Assembly (NCBI GenBank): GCA_020845895.1
Contig: JADLEX010000015.1
Coordinates: 1-33,161 of the forward strand
Source: Deltaproteobacteria bacterium
GTDB taxonomy: Bacteria; Lernaellota; Lernaellaia; JACKCT01
DNA: 33,161 nucleotides
Direction: 5' to 3'
Within the stretch, counting starts at the first letter, position 1. Each line of letters begins with the position of its first letter. The notes beneath the pieces were generated by a model. The model made no database searches. It saw only the letters and a program-made list of their open reading frames with translations, and was not told where the DNA came from. Positions 7,249-14,650 of the stretch are shown piece by piece. A program made the translations under genes and the position numbers.

Positions 7249-9062
7249 TGTCCGCGCCCCTTCGCCATCTCACGGGCCTCGTCGGGCTGCTCTTCGTTCT
7301 CGCGGCCGCACCGGCCGTCGCGCAGGTCACGCTCTCGCTCGATGCCGAGCCGCAGTCCGTCCAGGTGGGCGACGCCGTGACGGTGACGATTCGCCTCGAA
7401 GGCGCGGGGCTCTCCGCGCCGAAGCCACAGCTTCCGAGCCCCGCAAACCTCGAACTGATCGGCACGTCGGGCGGGCCCAGCATCCAGATCGTCAACGGCC
7501 AGACGACGGTCACGCACCAGACGGGACTGACGTTTCGCGCGACGACCGTTGGCAAGGTCACGATCGGCCCGGCGAAGATGACGATTCGCGGGCAGGTGTT
7601 TCAGAGCAACACCGCGGACGTGGAGGTCGTCGACCGCATGGCGGCCGCCGCGCCCGGCGACGTGCCCGAGGAAGCCGCGGGAAACGGCGCGTTCATCGAC
7701 GCCGAGGTCGAACCCGAAACCGCGTACCCGGGACAGGAAGTCATCGTCACCTACTACTTCTACCTGATTGAGGGACAGGGACTCGAAGGCGCGGAACTGC
7801 TGGGAGATCCGGCGTTCACCGGCGGTCTCGGCCATCGACTCTCGGGCGGGCAGTCGTTCAACTTCACCTCCACGAACGTCGGCGGAACTCGATACAAGGT
7901 GTCGCAGGTGGTGCGTTTCGCCGTGTATCCCATCGCGCCGGGCGAGGTGAAGATCGAGCCGCTCGTCATGTCGGTGCTGCTGCCCGAACGAAATAGTCGG
8001 CGGCGGAGCGACCCCTTCGGCATCGATGCGTTTTTCGGGCGCACGGTCCGGCGTGAACTGCGCAGCCCCGCGAAGACCATCACGGTGAAGCCCCTGCCCG
8101 TCGCCGGGCGGCCCGCGGGGTTCGAGAACAACGTCGGCGTCTTCACGATGGCCGCCGCGATCGACAAGGCGCAGGTCCGCGCGGGCGAGGGGGCGACCGT
8201 GTCGATCACCGTCACGGGCAAGGGCAACGCCGACAGCCTCGGCGCGCCGAAGCTGAACCTGCCGACCGGCTTGCGCGGGTTCAAGGAAGCGAGCCGCGAC
8301 GACAGCGTGGCGAGCCTCGACACCATGAAGGCGCGGCGCGTGTTCGAAACCGTGATCGTGCCGGAAAAGGACGGCGAGTACACGCTCGGTCCCTTCACGC
8401 TCGACGTCTTCAATCCCGTGAAGCAGGCGTACGAAACGATCTCGGCGGGGCCGATCGCGCTTTCGGTGCTGCCCGGCGACGTGGCCGCCGCGCCGGCCAG
8501 ACCGCGCACGAAGGAAGAAATTGCCCTCGCGGGTCGCGACATCCGCACCGTCAAATCCGACGCGCAGCACCTCGACGAATGGCGTGAGCCGATCACGCGG
8601 CATCCCGCATACTGGGCTGTTTTCCTGCTGGCTCCGGTGGCGTTTGCCGTGCGCGCGTGGAGGGTACGTCACGCGGAGCATCTGGCGGGCAACGTCGCCC
8701 TGGCGAGGCGGCTTCGCGCGGGCAAGGAGGCGAAGAAGCACCTCGCCGCCGCGAACAACGCCGTGGGCGGCGCGCCATCGGATTTCGGAGCGGCGCTCAC
8801 CGCGGCGCTCATCGGTTTCGTCGCCGATCAATTCGCCGTCGAAGCGCCGTCGCTCACGGCGGCGGCGGCGCGCGAACGTCTCGCGGCGCGAGGCGTCGGC
8901 GACGATCTTCTTCGGGATTTCGCCGACCTGCTGGGCGCCTGCGACGCCATGCGTTTCGGCGGCGTGAATCCCCCGCCGGACGACCGCCGGGCCGCCATTG
9001 ATCGCGCGGGGCGATGGATCGACGCGATGCACCGCCTGCTCGCGAAAGGGGGCGCGTCGTGA
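7248..9062 (+). CDS. batD: BatD protein
   Basis: The 604-residue protein has a signal peptide (about 1-25, cleaved near AVAQV). Its periplasmic region is built of repeated beta-sandwich modules (about 26-440), with the typical openings VTLSLDAEPQSVQVGDAVTVTIRL and FIDAEVEPETAYPGQEVIVTYYFYL. A membrane helix near 453-471 is followed by a basic cytoplasmic tail of about 130 residues with a helical AAAARERLAARGV segment. Length and domain order fit full-length BatD. ATG 7248 shares its A with the batC stop (TGATG); a GTG three bases earlier is also possible. It is coupled to batE by a GTGA overlap. Confidence 0.92.
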   Translation: MSAPLRHLTGLVGLLFVLAAAPAVAQVTLSLDAEPQSVQVGDAVTVTIRLEGAGLSAPKPQLPSPANLELIGTSGGPSIQIVNGQTTVTHQTGLTFRATTVGKVTIGPAKMTIRGQVFQSNTADVEVVDRMAAAAPGDVPEEAAGNGAFIDAEVEPETAYPGQEVIVTYYFYLIEGQGLEGAELLGDPAFTGGLGHRLSGGQSFNFTSTNVGGTRYKVSQVVRFAVYPIAPGEVKIEPLVMSVLLPERNSRRRSDPFGIDAFFGRTVRRELRSPAKTITVKPLPVAGRPAGFENNVGVFTMAAAIDKAQVRAGEGATVSITVTGKGNADSLGAPKLNLPTGLRGFKEASRDDSVASLDTMKARRVFETVIVPEKDGEYTLGPFTLDVFNPVKQAYETISAGPIALSVLPGDVAAAPARPRTKEEIALAGRDIRTVKSDAQHLDEWREPITRHPAYWAVFLLAPVAFAVRAWRVRHAEHLAGNVALARRLRAGKEAKKHLAAANNAVGGAPSDFGAALTAALIGFVADQFAVEAPSLTAAAARERLAARGVGDDLLRDFADLLGACDAMRFGGVNPPPDDRRAAIDRAGRWIDAMHRLLAKGGAS

Positions 9063-9832
9063 TTCGCCGCATCGCGATCGCGGTTGTAGTGTTGGCGGCG
9101 CTGGCGCATTCGAGGCACGCCGGTGCGTCCGGCGAGGGCGCGGCGACGTTCTACAATCAAGGCAACGAGGCGTTTCTCGCGGGCGCCTACGCCGAGGCGA
9201 TCGATGCCTATGAGAAAGCCCGCGCGCAGGGCAGCGACGACGCACGGCTGCTTTACAACCTCGGCTGCGCGCACCTGAAGGCCGGGAACCTGGGTCAGGC
9301 GATCCGGTTCTTCGAGATGGCGCGCCTTCGCGCCCCGCGCGACGCCGACATCATCCACAACCTCGATTTCGCCAAATCCTCGCGCGCCGACGCGTTGCCC
9401 GAGACCGACGAATCCCTCGTGATGCGCCTCGGCCGATTCGGTGTCGAGCGGCTGCGCTTCGTGGAACTCGCGGGCGCGGCGGCGGCGTGTTATGTGATCG
9501 GCTTCGCCGTGATCGGTGCGGGATGGCCCCGGAGGCGCGACCGCTCCGGCAAGCGCGTCATCGCGGTCGGGGTCGCGTTGCTCCTTTGCGCGGCGCTCGC
9601 GGGCGTGTACGCCATCGAACATCGGCGAGAATACGGCGGCGCGCGCGCGGTGGTCGCCCCCGCCGAACTCGCCGTCAAAAGCGGGCCGTCGATGGACAAC
9701 CCGACGCTCTTCACCGTTCACGCGGGGATGGACTGCAAAGTGCGCGAGACGCGCGGCACGTGGTCGCTAATCGAAATTCCGACGGGCTTCACGGGATGGG
9801 CTCCCAATGAAGCGCTTTTGCCGATAGGATAA
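9059..9832 (+). CDS. batE: BatE-type TPR/SH3 membrane protein
   Basis: The 257-residue protein starts with GTG inside the batD stop region. A signal-like hydrophobic N-terminus (about 2-20) precedes TPR units (about 28-110: FYNQGNEAFLAGAYAEAIDAY, LLYNLGCAHLKAGNLGQAI). Two membrane helices follow (about 138-158 and 170-185). A C-terminal SH3-like domain (about 197-257, LAVKSGPSMDNPTLFTVHAGMD and TGWAPNEAL) is of the bacterial SH3 type that binds peptide or cell-wall ligands. TPR plus SH3 is the standard layout of BatE. It ends the Bat operon, which has no moxR or DUF58 gene in this window. Confidence 0.9.
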   Translation: MIRRIAIAVVVLAALAHSRHAGASGEGAATFYNQGNEAFLAGAYAEAIDAYEKARAQGSDDARLLYNLGCAHLKAGNLGQAIRFFEMARLRAPRDADIIHNLDFAKSSRADALPETDESLVMRLGRFGVERLRFVELAGAAAACYVIGFAVIGAGWPRRRDRSGKRVIAVGVALLLCAALAGVYAIEHRREYGGARAVVAPAELAVKSGPSMDNPTLFTVHAGMDCKVRETRGTWSLIEIPTGFTGWAPNEALLPIG

Positions 9833-9854
9833 AAGGCTCCATCGTGGGGGCTTC

Positions 9855-10628
9855 ATGACCCGGGACGATCGCAACAAGGAGCATCGCGCCGACACCCACG
9901 CCGCGCACGAACCCGATTCGCGCGCTTCGGCGCATCCCCACGGCGCGGCGCACGCACAAGGCCACGACGGGCACGCGCATGGCCACGACGGGCATGCGCA
10001 CGGCCATGCCCAAGACCATCACCACGACCATCAGCACGACCGCAAGTTCAGTGTCGCCAAGGCCGCGCGGCTCGACGACCCGGCACGAAAAAAACTCCTG
10101 CCGCTAAAAACGATCATCCGCCTCGTGTCGCCCTTCGAGGGCATGTCCTTCGCCGACATCGGCGCGGGCACGGGGTATTGCCTGTTTCCCATCGTCGAAG
10201 CCGTCGAAGGGCGCGGGCGCTTTTACGGTCTCGATTGCCAGGATGCGATGAACGATATCCTGCGGGAGCGTTCGATCCATCACCGATACGGCGAGTCGAT
10301 CATTCCGGTTCTGACCGCGGAAACGCACATCGATCTGGGGCCGGAGACGCAGGACGTTTTGCTTTGCTGCGCGGTGTATCACGAGCTTCCCGCCCGCGAT
10401 CACCATCTGTCCGAAATGCTGCGCGTATTGCGTCCCGGCGGTCGCGTCGTGGTGATCGACTGGCCGCCGCTGTCCGACGGTCAGACTCCCGATTTCGGTC
10501 CGCCAAACCATCTGCGGATTTCGCTGGAATCCGCGTGCCGCGAGTTTCTGGATGCCGGATTCGGACACATCAAGGCCCATGACGAGTTCGAACACTACTG
10601 GTGTCTGACCGCGACAAAATTGCACTGA
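9855..10628 (+). CDS. SAM-dependent methyltransferase with a His-rich N-terminal extension
   Basis: The 257-residue class I methyltransferase has motif I ADIGAGTGYC at about 100-109, an acidic residue after the second strand (GLDCQD), and a post-IV region LRPGGRVVVIDWPP, all typical of UbiE/Methyltransf_11-like enzymes. The first 63 residues are unlike the family core: 18 of the first 61 are His, in HGHDGHAHG-type repeats resembling metal-binding or storage segments of metallochaperones and Zn/Ni transporters. Several Cys lie near the active site (Cys128, Cys171, Cys172), so a metal or metalloid substrate is conceivable but unproven. It begins 22 bases after batE and could be cotranscribed. 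The substrate is unknown. Confidence 0.85.
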   Translation: MTRDDRNKEHRADTHAAHEPDSRASAHPHGAAHAQGHDGHAHGHDGHAHGHAQDHHHDHQHDRKFSVAKAARLDDPARKKLLPLKTIIRLVSPFEGMSFADIGAGTGYCLFPIVEAVEGRGRFYGLDCQDAMNDILRERSIHHRYGESIIPVLTAETHIDLGPETQDVLLCCAVYHELPARDHHLSEMLRVLRPGGRVVVIDWPPLSDGQTPDFGPPNHLRISLESACREFLDAGFGHIKAHDEFEHYWCLTATKLH

Positions 10629-10674
10629 TGGGGCGCGATTCCCCTGTACGGTTAGAGACTTCGCGACGGTGCCC

Positions 10675-12609
10675 ATGCCTTTTCACGCGGAAATAATGGG
10701 GCGTTCAATAACACCGGCGCAAGACACGGAGTCGAAAAAAATTTTCGTGATCCAGATGTGGCTGAACATCGCTCCCTACGCGCTGCCCGTTCCGGCGGGC
10801 GAACCCCTGCGGCTCTCGGCGTTTGCGGGACGCGTGGACAAGACCGCGCTGCTCGACCTGATGTCGACGCCAGACCCGCAAATTGGCGATCTCGCGGCGC
10901 TGATCCAGGCTCGAGAAGTCGGAATGACGTCCGAGTTCGTACCGACCGACGACGCCGTCGTCGACTTTTCGACGACCAACACGGTGACGGTGACCGCGTC
11001 GGCGCATGTGGATCGCTTTCCGTCCGGGTCCGACGTGTTGATCGGCTCCTTCGCGGATCGCGAGCAGCTCGACGGAGCGGGCGAAATGCTGCTCGCGGGG
11101 TTCGAGTACGCGCTCGGCGGAACGTCCGTCGACGTGGACCTGCCGACCGTCGATCCGGGCGGCGCGATCCCGGCCTACGACCCCCTTCTGGCCGCCATCG
11201 CCATCGACGCGAACGGCGCGATCGTCACGCAGATCGCGCGCGGGCTCGCTTCGCGCAATGACGACGTCGATTTGGCCACGCCGTTCGATGTGTTGGACGG
11301 GCTCAGCCAAACCGACCGATCGTTCACGCTGAGCGATCCGACGACCGCCTGGAGTCCCGACGCGGATCTCGTCATCGCGCGGATTATCATGAGGGCATGG
11401 GCAGACGAGGCGCTCTGGGAAATTTACGCGCCGGGTGGGACGACCGACCTGATGCTGCCGGAAATTCCAGCTGGCGTCCGGGCCCCCATGCGCGATCCGC
11501 AGTCGGGCGAAAGGCTGGACCTGCTGGCGGGGGTCGCCGCGCTCACCTTCGGCTCGGCGCCCTTCGACTACGACACTTTCTCGTTCGATCAGATCACGGA
11601 CGAACTCACGCACTACACCTTCAATCGTCTGACGGGTCTGGACAACCCCTACGTTTTCGTTCCAACGACAACCACGACCACAACCACAACCACAACGACC
11701 ACGACCACGTCCACCGCGACGCCGCCGACGACACACCCCTCCACGACGACCACGACGGAAGGAACAACGACCACGGTGGCGCCGACAACATCGACGACCA
11801 CCACGACCATCGCGGGTGACCCGCCCACGGTTTCCAACGGGTCGTTCAATCCCGCGGAGTTCGACTGGACACCCGCGTGCGAGGTGGAAGCTTGTAGCTG
11901 GCTCGAGTTCACCGTCTGCGATCCGGACAGCGATCTGCTCGGAGCGTACGTCAAGCTCGTCGACGTGCCGTTCTTCCTGTTTCCCACGACCATAGACTGG
12001 GATGAATTGATCGCTCCCGGCGACCCGCTCACGGACTGTGAATTCCCGTTCGGACCGGTGCGCTTGCCGCTCATCCTCGCGGAATGGATGTTCGGCGTGG
12101 GTGAAGACTGGTACGATGGACGCGTGGACATCATTGGTTACGACGCGGCGGGGCACATCGGCAACCGGTTGGAGGACGTGGCCTTCAGCGTGTACTACGC
12201 GCCGGCGTCGACCACCACGACGATCGGCAGCACGACCACAACCACAACGACCGCGAGCAGCACGACGACATCGAGCACGACGACAACAACCGGCGCCACA
12301 TCGACTTCCGATCCGGGTACGACTACCACGTCCTCGACGACAACGACGGAACCGAGCACCACGACGACACAGACGTCAACGACGGCGAGTTCGACATCGA
12401 CAACAACATCAACGAGCACGACGACGACATCGGATACGGGTAACACCACGACAACGACGTCAACTTCGACGTCTTCAACGACGACGACTTTAGAAGGGGA
12501 TGACCATGACGAGCCGGACGACGACACCGAGAATCCGGAATTCCCGGAAACAGGTTCCAACGAATCGAATGTCGGTGCCATGGAACAAGACGGAGCATGT
12601 TGTGGGTGA
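10675..12609 (+). CDS. Threonine-rich presumed surface protein, possibly 5'-truncated
   Basis: The roughly 644-residue product is of unrecognised family. Residues about 20-330 form a beta-rich region with no known motif. An uninterrupted run of 15 Thr (about 331-345) opens a Thr/Ser/Pro linker, then a beta domain with four Cys (about 386-510, CEVEAC, TVCDPDSD, LTDCEF). A second Ser/Thr-only stalk (about 512-606) and an acidic tail ending in ACCG complete it. Long Thr stalks are typical of secreted or cell-surface proteins, yet no signal peptide precedes the body, and the start (ATG 10675 or GTG 10669) lacks a good ribosome site. The 5' end may therefore be lost or rearranged. Its end overlaps the likely GTG start of the next gene by eight bases. 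Confidence 0.65.
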   Translation: MPFHAEIMGRSITPAQDTESKKIFVIQMWLNIAPYALPVPAGEPLRLSAFAGRVDKTALLDLMSTPDPQIGDLAALIQAREVGMTSEFVPTDDAVVDFSTTNTVTVTASAHVDRFPSGSDVLIGSFADREQLDGAGEMLLAGFEYALGGTSVDVDLPTVDPGGAIPAYDPLLAAIAIDANGAIVTQIARGLASRNDDVDLATPFDVLDGLSQTDRSFTLSDPTTAWSPDADLVIARIIMRAWADEALWEIYAPGGTTDLMLPEIPAGVRAPMRDPQSGERLDLLAGVAALTFGSAPFDYDTFSFDQITDELTHYTFNRLTGLDNPYVFVPTTTTTTTTTTTTTTTSTATPPTTHPSTTTTTEGTTTTVAPTTSTTTTTIAGDPPTVSNGSFNPAEFDWTPACEVEACSWLEFTVCDPDSDLLGAYVKLVDVPFFLFPTTIDWDELIAPGDPLTDCEFPFGPVRLPLILAEWMFGVGEDWYDGRVDIIGYDAAGHIGNRLEDVAFSVYYAPASTTTTIGSTTTTTTTASSTTTSSTTTTTGATSTSDPGTTTTSSTTTTEPSTTTTQTSTTASSTSTTTSTSTTTTSDTGNTTTTTSTSTSSTTTTLEGDDHDEPDDDTENPEFPETGSNESNVGAMEQDGACCG

Positions 12610-14011
12610 GCGTCGATCTCGATTGGGCGCTGGATCGGTTTCGCACAGATTTGAACCGATTTGCGGCGTTATAAATCTGATTTTCTCCTGCTGTTTGGCG
12701 GCTGCGATATCACTTTGCTTTCTGATTGGATGCGCGCAGGACTCTTCTTCCCCACGAAACGGTGGTACTGAAATTGTGGAAACTCCCCCAACTAGCGCAA
12801 TCGAATCGGTAGCCACACCGACGATCTCAACCACATCGGCGGATTCGAATTTCGAAATTCCGGTTACAAATCCGAAATCAAGCAAGCCTGATCATAGGGA
12901 CACGAACGAAGAATCAACCTTGACAATTTCCACCGAAACGCCGAAAAATCTGCATCGAAGAGCGCTTGGTCCGTTCGGCAGGGACTCTGATTTGAGATAC
13001 CTGAGTAAAGAAGAAATCCTTGACTTGATTTCATATTTTAGAATTTCGGAAAATGAGCTTCCCGACAAATCGACAAATCAAGAAACATTTGTGTGCAGCA
13101 ATTGTTTGGTGATATGCAATGGTCTCATATTGACACCCCCATTTTCGACTGAAATCGAAGGGGACATACTGTACATTAACGGAATACCAGCGAATGAGTT
13201 TGTCGCCGAAAAAGGGATGCTGCAATTTCTCTCAGACAATCCTCAAATTAAAACTGAAATTGATTATGCATATAATACTATACCTATAAGCGATTATCAA
13301 GCGCGATGCTCAGATAAGTATGATGAAACTAAATATGCCATGTTCGCAGCAGCACGTTATATCATATTAAAAGAAATGCAATCAATAGATCCAAAATTCG
13401 ACGGCGATCGACTTGCAAGGGAAACTAGAGAGTACCTCGCGAAACGAAATTATATATATCTTGATAAAATTCAATTGGATATATCCGCAAGTTCAAACGG
13501 AAAAGAAATAACATATTCTGCGCAGGGGAACGTACCGAAATGCAAAGGTGGCGCATTAATGGGGAATCAGCAACTATTAAAACCGAACGAGGCGAGAGAG
13601 CATCTAAATAAGTACAGGGATTATTATCGAAATTTACGCCCGAAAACACCAGAAGACAAAATGAAATTAAAAAATCGTAATAAAGAAAAAAAGCCAAGAG
13701 AGGCATTTGCAGAATTGCCGAAACCGCTTCGCCGAGCCCCAGATGAAGTGCTAAAGATGTTTCGAGAGATCCTTCACGACAACACTCATATTATAATAGA
13801 AAAGGGAATATCACATGTTCGGCGTGGCGGTTTAATTGACGTCAACAAAGATCTAAAACAGTTATATTATACGCTGTGCGCAGAGGGGGACGAAGTCGAG
13901 GCAAAGGTTGCTGGTATTCAGAGATCAGTGAGCATCAGAAGTGTCGATGCGCTAGTGATGCTCGCAAATTTTGAGGCGACGAAACAGTGCGTCGGCAAAT
14001 ACGAGGAATAA
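12602..14011 (+). CDS. AT-rich orphan lipoprotein of unknown function
   Basis: The product is about 469 residues from GTG 12602 (GGAG 6 bases upstream, overlapping the previous stop); an ATG at 12569 in the same frame is an alternative. A basic leader and hydrophobic stretch end in a lipobox, CFLIGC (Cys44), and a Ser/Thr/Pro-rich linker follows, so it is probably a surface lipoprotein. The body has a cysteine cluster CSNCLVIC (Cys165, 168, 172) and a Lys/Arg-rich middle section (LKNRNKEKKPREAF). I recognise no family. Base composition is unlike its neighbours: 20 of 60 bases are G or C at 13261-13320 against 37 of 60 in ileS at 15301-15360, and ATA and AGA codons are frequent. Recent acquisition is the simplest reading. 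Confidence 0.7.
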   Translation: MGERRSRLGAGSVSHRFEPICGVINLIFSCCLAAAISLCFLIGCAQDSSSPRNGGTEIVETPPTSAIESVATPTISTTSADSNFEIPVTNPKSSKPDHRDTNEESTLTISTETPKNLHRRALGPFGRDSDLRYLSKEEILDLISYFRISENELPDKSTNQETFVCSNCLVICNGLILTPPFSTEIEGDILYINGIPANEFVAEKGMLQFLSDNPQIKTEIDYAYNTIPISDYQARCSDKYDETKYAMFAAARYIILKEMQSIDPKFDGDRLARETREYLAKRNYIYLDKIQLDISASSNGKEITYSAQGNVPKCKGGALMGNQQLLKPNEAREHLNKYRDYYRNLRPKTPEDKMKLKNRNKEKKPREAFAELPKPLRRAPDEVLKMFREILHDNTHIIIEKGISHVRRGGLIDVNKDLKQLYYTLCAEGDEVEAKVAGIQRSVSIRSVDALVMLANFEATKQCVGKYEE

Positions 14012-14152
14012 AATGTTAAATACGATAAATCCTAAATGTCGGATGATAAGATACTTGATGTTCATAGCATTATTTGAATTCTCGGGACACAATACCGATC
14101 TCTCTCGATTCGGGCCGCAGGGGCCGTTCGCAAACCGCCTCGTGCGTTGATA

Positions 14153-14170
14153 GCCATCCGTTCGGATGGC
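14153..14170. repeat. Perfect short hairpin
   Basis: GCCATCC and GGATGGC form a 7-base-pair stem around a GTTC loop. No T-run follows on either strand, so it is not an obvious terminator; it sits inside the repeat-like patch. Confidence 0.6.
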
Positions 14171-14517
14171 GAAGGAGGGGAGAGGGCACGAGCGGGGACA
14201 GGTATGGGTCGTTGGTCTCTCGTCGTTGGTTTTTGGTTGAGGGCACAGGAGCCAGTGTTGTCACGATTCAGCAGTGGAGGCGCGAACTTCGACCTCAAGC
14301 CTCACCGACGCAAGCCTCAAAGGGCTACTTTAGTTTTTGGTCGGCTGCACGTGCTGGGAGCGCCGAGCGCCAGCTCGGCATTGTTTCGAGCGGGTACACT
14401 CATCGCGCGGCGCGCTGCATGTCCCCGATCGTAGCCGGCTCTCGGTGGCGGCATCGCGGGCGAGGGCACCCGCGCCACACGATGGGGACACTTTGCGCTC
14501 TTTGCGCCTTCGCGGTG

Positions 14518-14542
14518 AGATCCTTCACTTCGGTCAGGATGA
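14518..14542 (+). repeat. Dispersed 25-base repeat, copy 1
   Basis: The element begins AGATCCTTCACTTCG and ends TCAGGATGA, with ATCCT/AGGAT arms that make it a small imperfect palindrome. It matches the reverse complement of 32872-32896 at 24 of 25 positions. It ends 17 bases before the -35 box of the ileS promoter. A GGCGAGGGCACCC segment lies upstream (about 14458-14470), and a related GGCGAGGGTGCCCC lies beside the other copy. Confidence 0.75.
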
Positions 14543-14559
14543 ATCGGGACCGCGCCGAA

Positions 14560-14587
14560 TTGACCTGCCCCGCCCCCTACCTATAAT
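14560..14587 (+). promoter_or_regulatory. Sigma70-type promoter of ileS
   Basis: TTGACC (14560-14565, 5 of 6) and a perfect TATAAT (14582-14587) are separated by 16 bases. Transcription would start near 14594, leaving a leader of about 57 bases that includes a GGATCGAAG/CGGCGGCGGATCG segment. The leader is too short for a T-box riboswitch. Confidence 0.7.
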
Positions 14588-14650
14588 CGCGCGTTCCGGG
14601 ACCGGTTTCCGGGATCGAAGCGGCGGCGGATCGCGCCGCTAGGGGCGCTT

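Larger units (their letters stand above)
14012..14650. other. Gene-free patch with hairpins and repeat-like sequence
   Basis: No gene is supported in these 640 bases; short open frames on both strands are Arg/Ser/Pro-rich and unrelated to any family I know. AT-rich sequence continues to about 14090, then becomes GC-rich. It contains a perfect hairpin (14153-14170), a tandem-like stretch CTTTGCGCTCTTTGCGCC (14491-14508), a 25-base element repeated near the right end of the window (14518-14542), and a promoter for ileS (14560-14587). The texture is that of dispersed intergenic repeats piled up next to a foreign gene. Confidence 0.6.

Noticed and set aside
10630-10645. Terminator after the methyltransferase gene
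   Set aside because: Only a four-base GGGG/CCCC stem with a seven-base loop and no T-run.
11665-12492. Repeated ACC/ACG/ACA triplets as a possible CRISPR or tandem-repeat array
   Set aside because: The triplets are Thr codons in frame inside one protein, with irregular synonymous use and no spacers.
14588-14650. T-box or other riboswitch before ileS
   Set aside because: The leader after the predicted transcription start is only about 57 bases and shows no T-box sequence or specifier stem.
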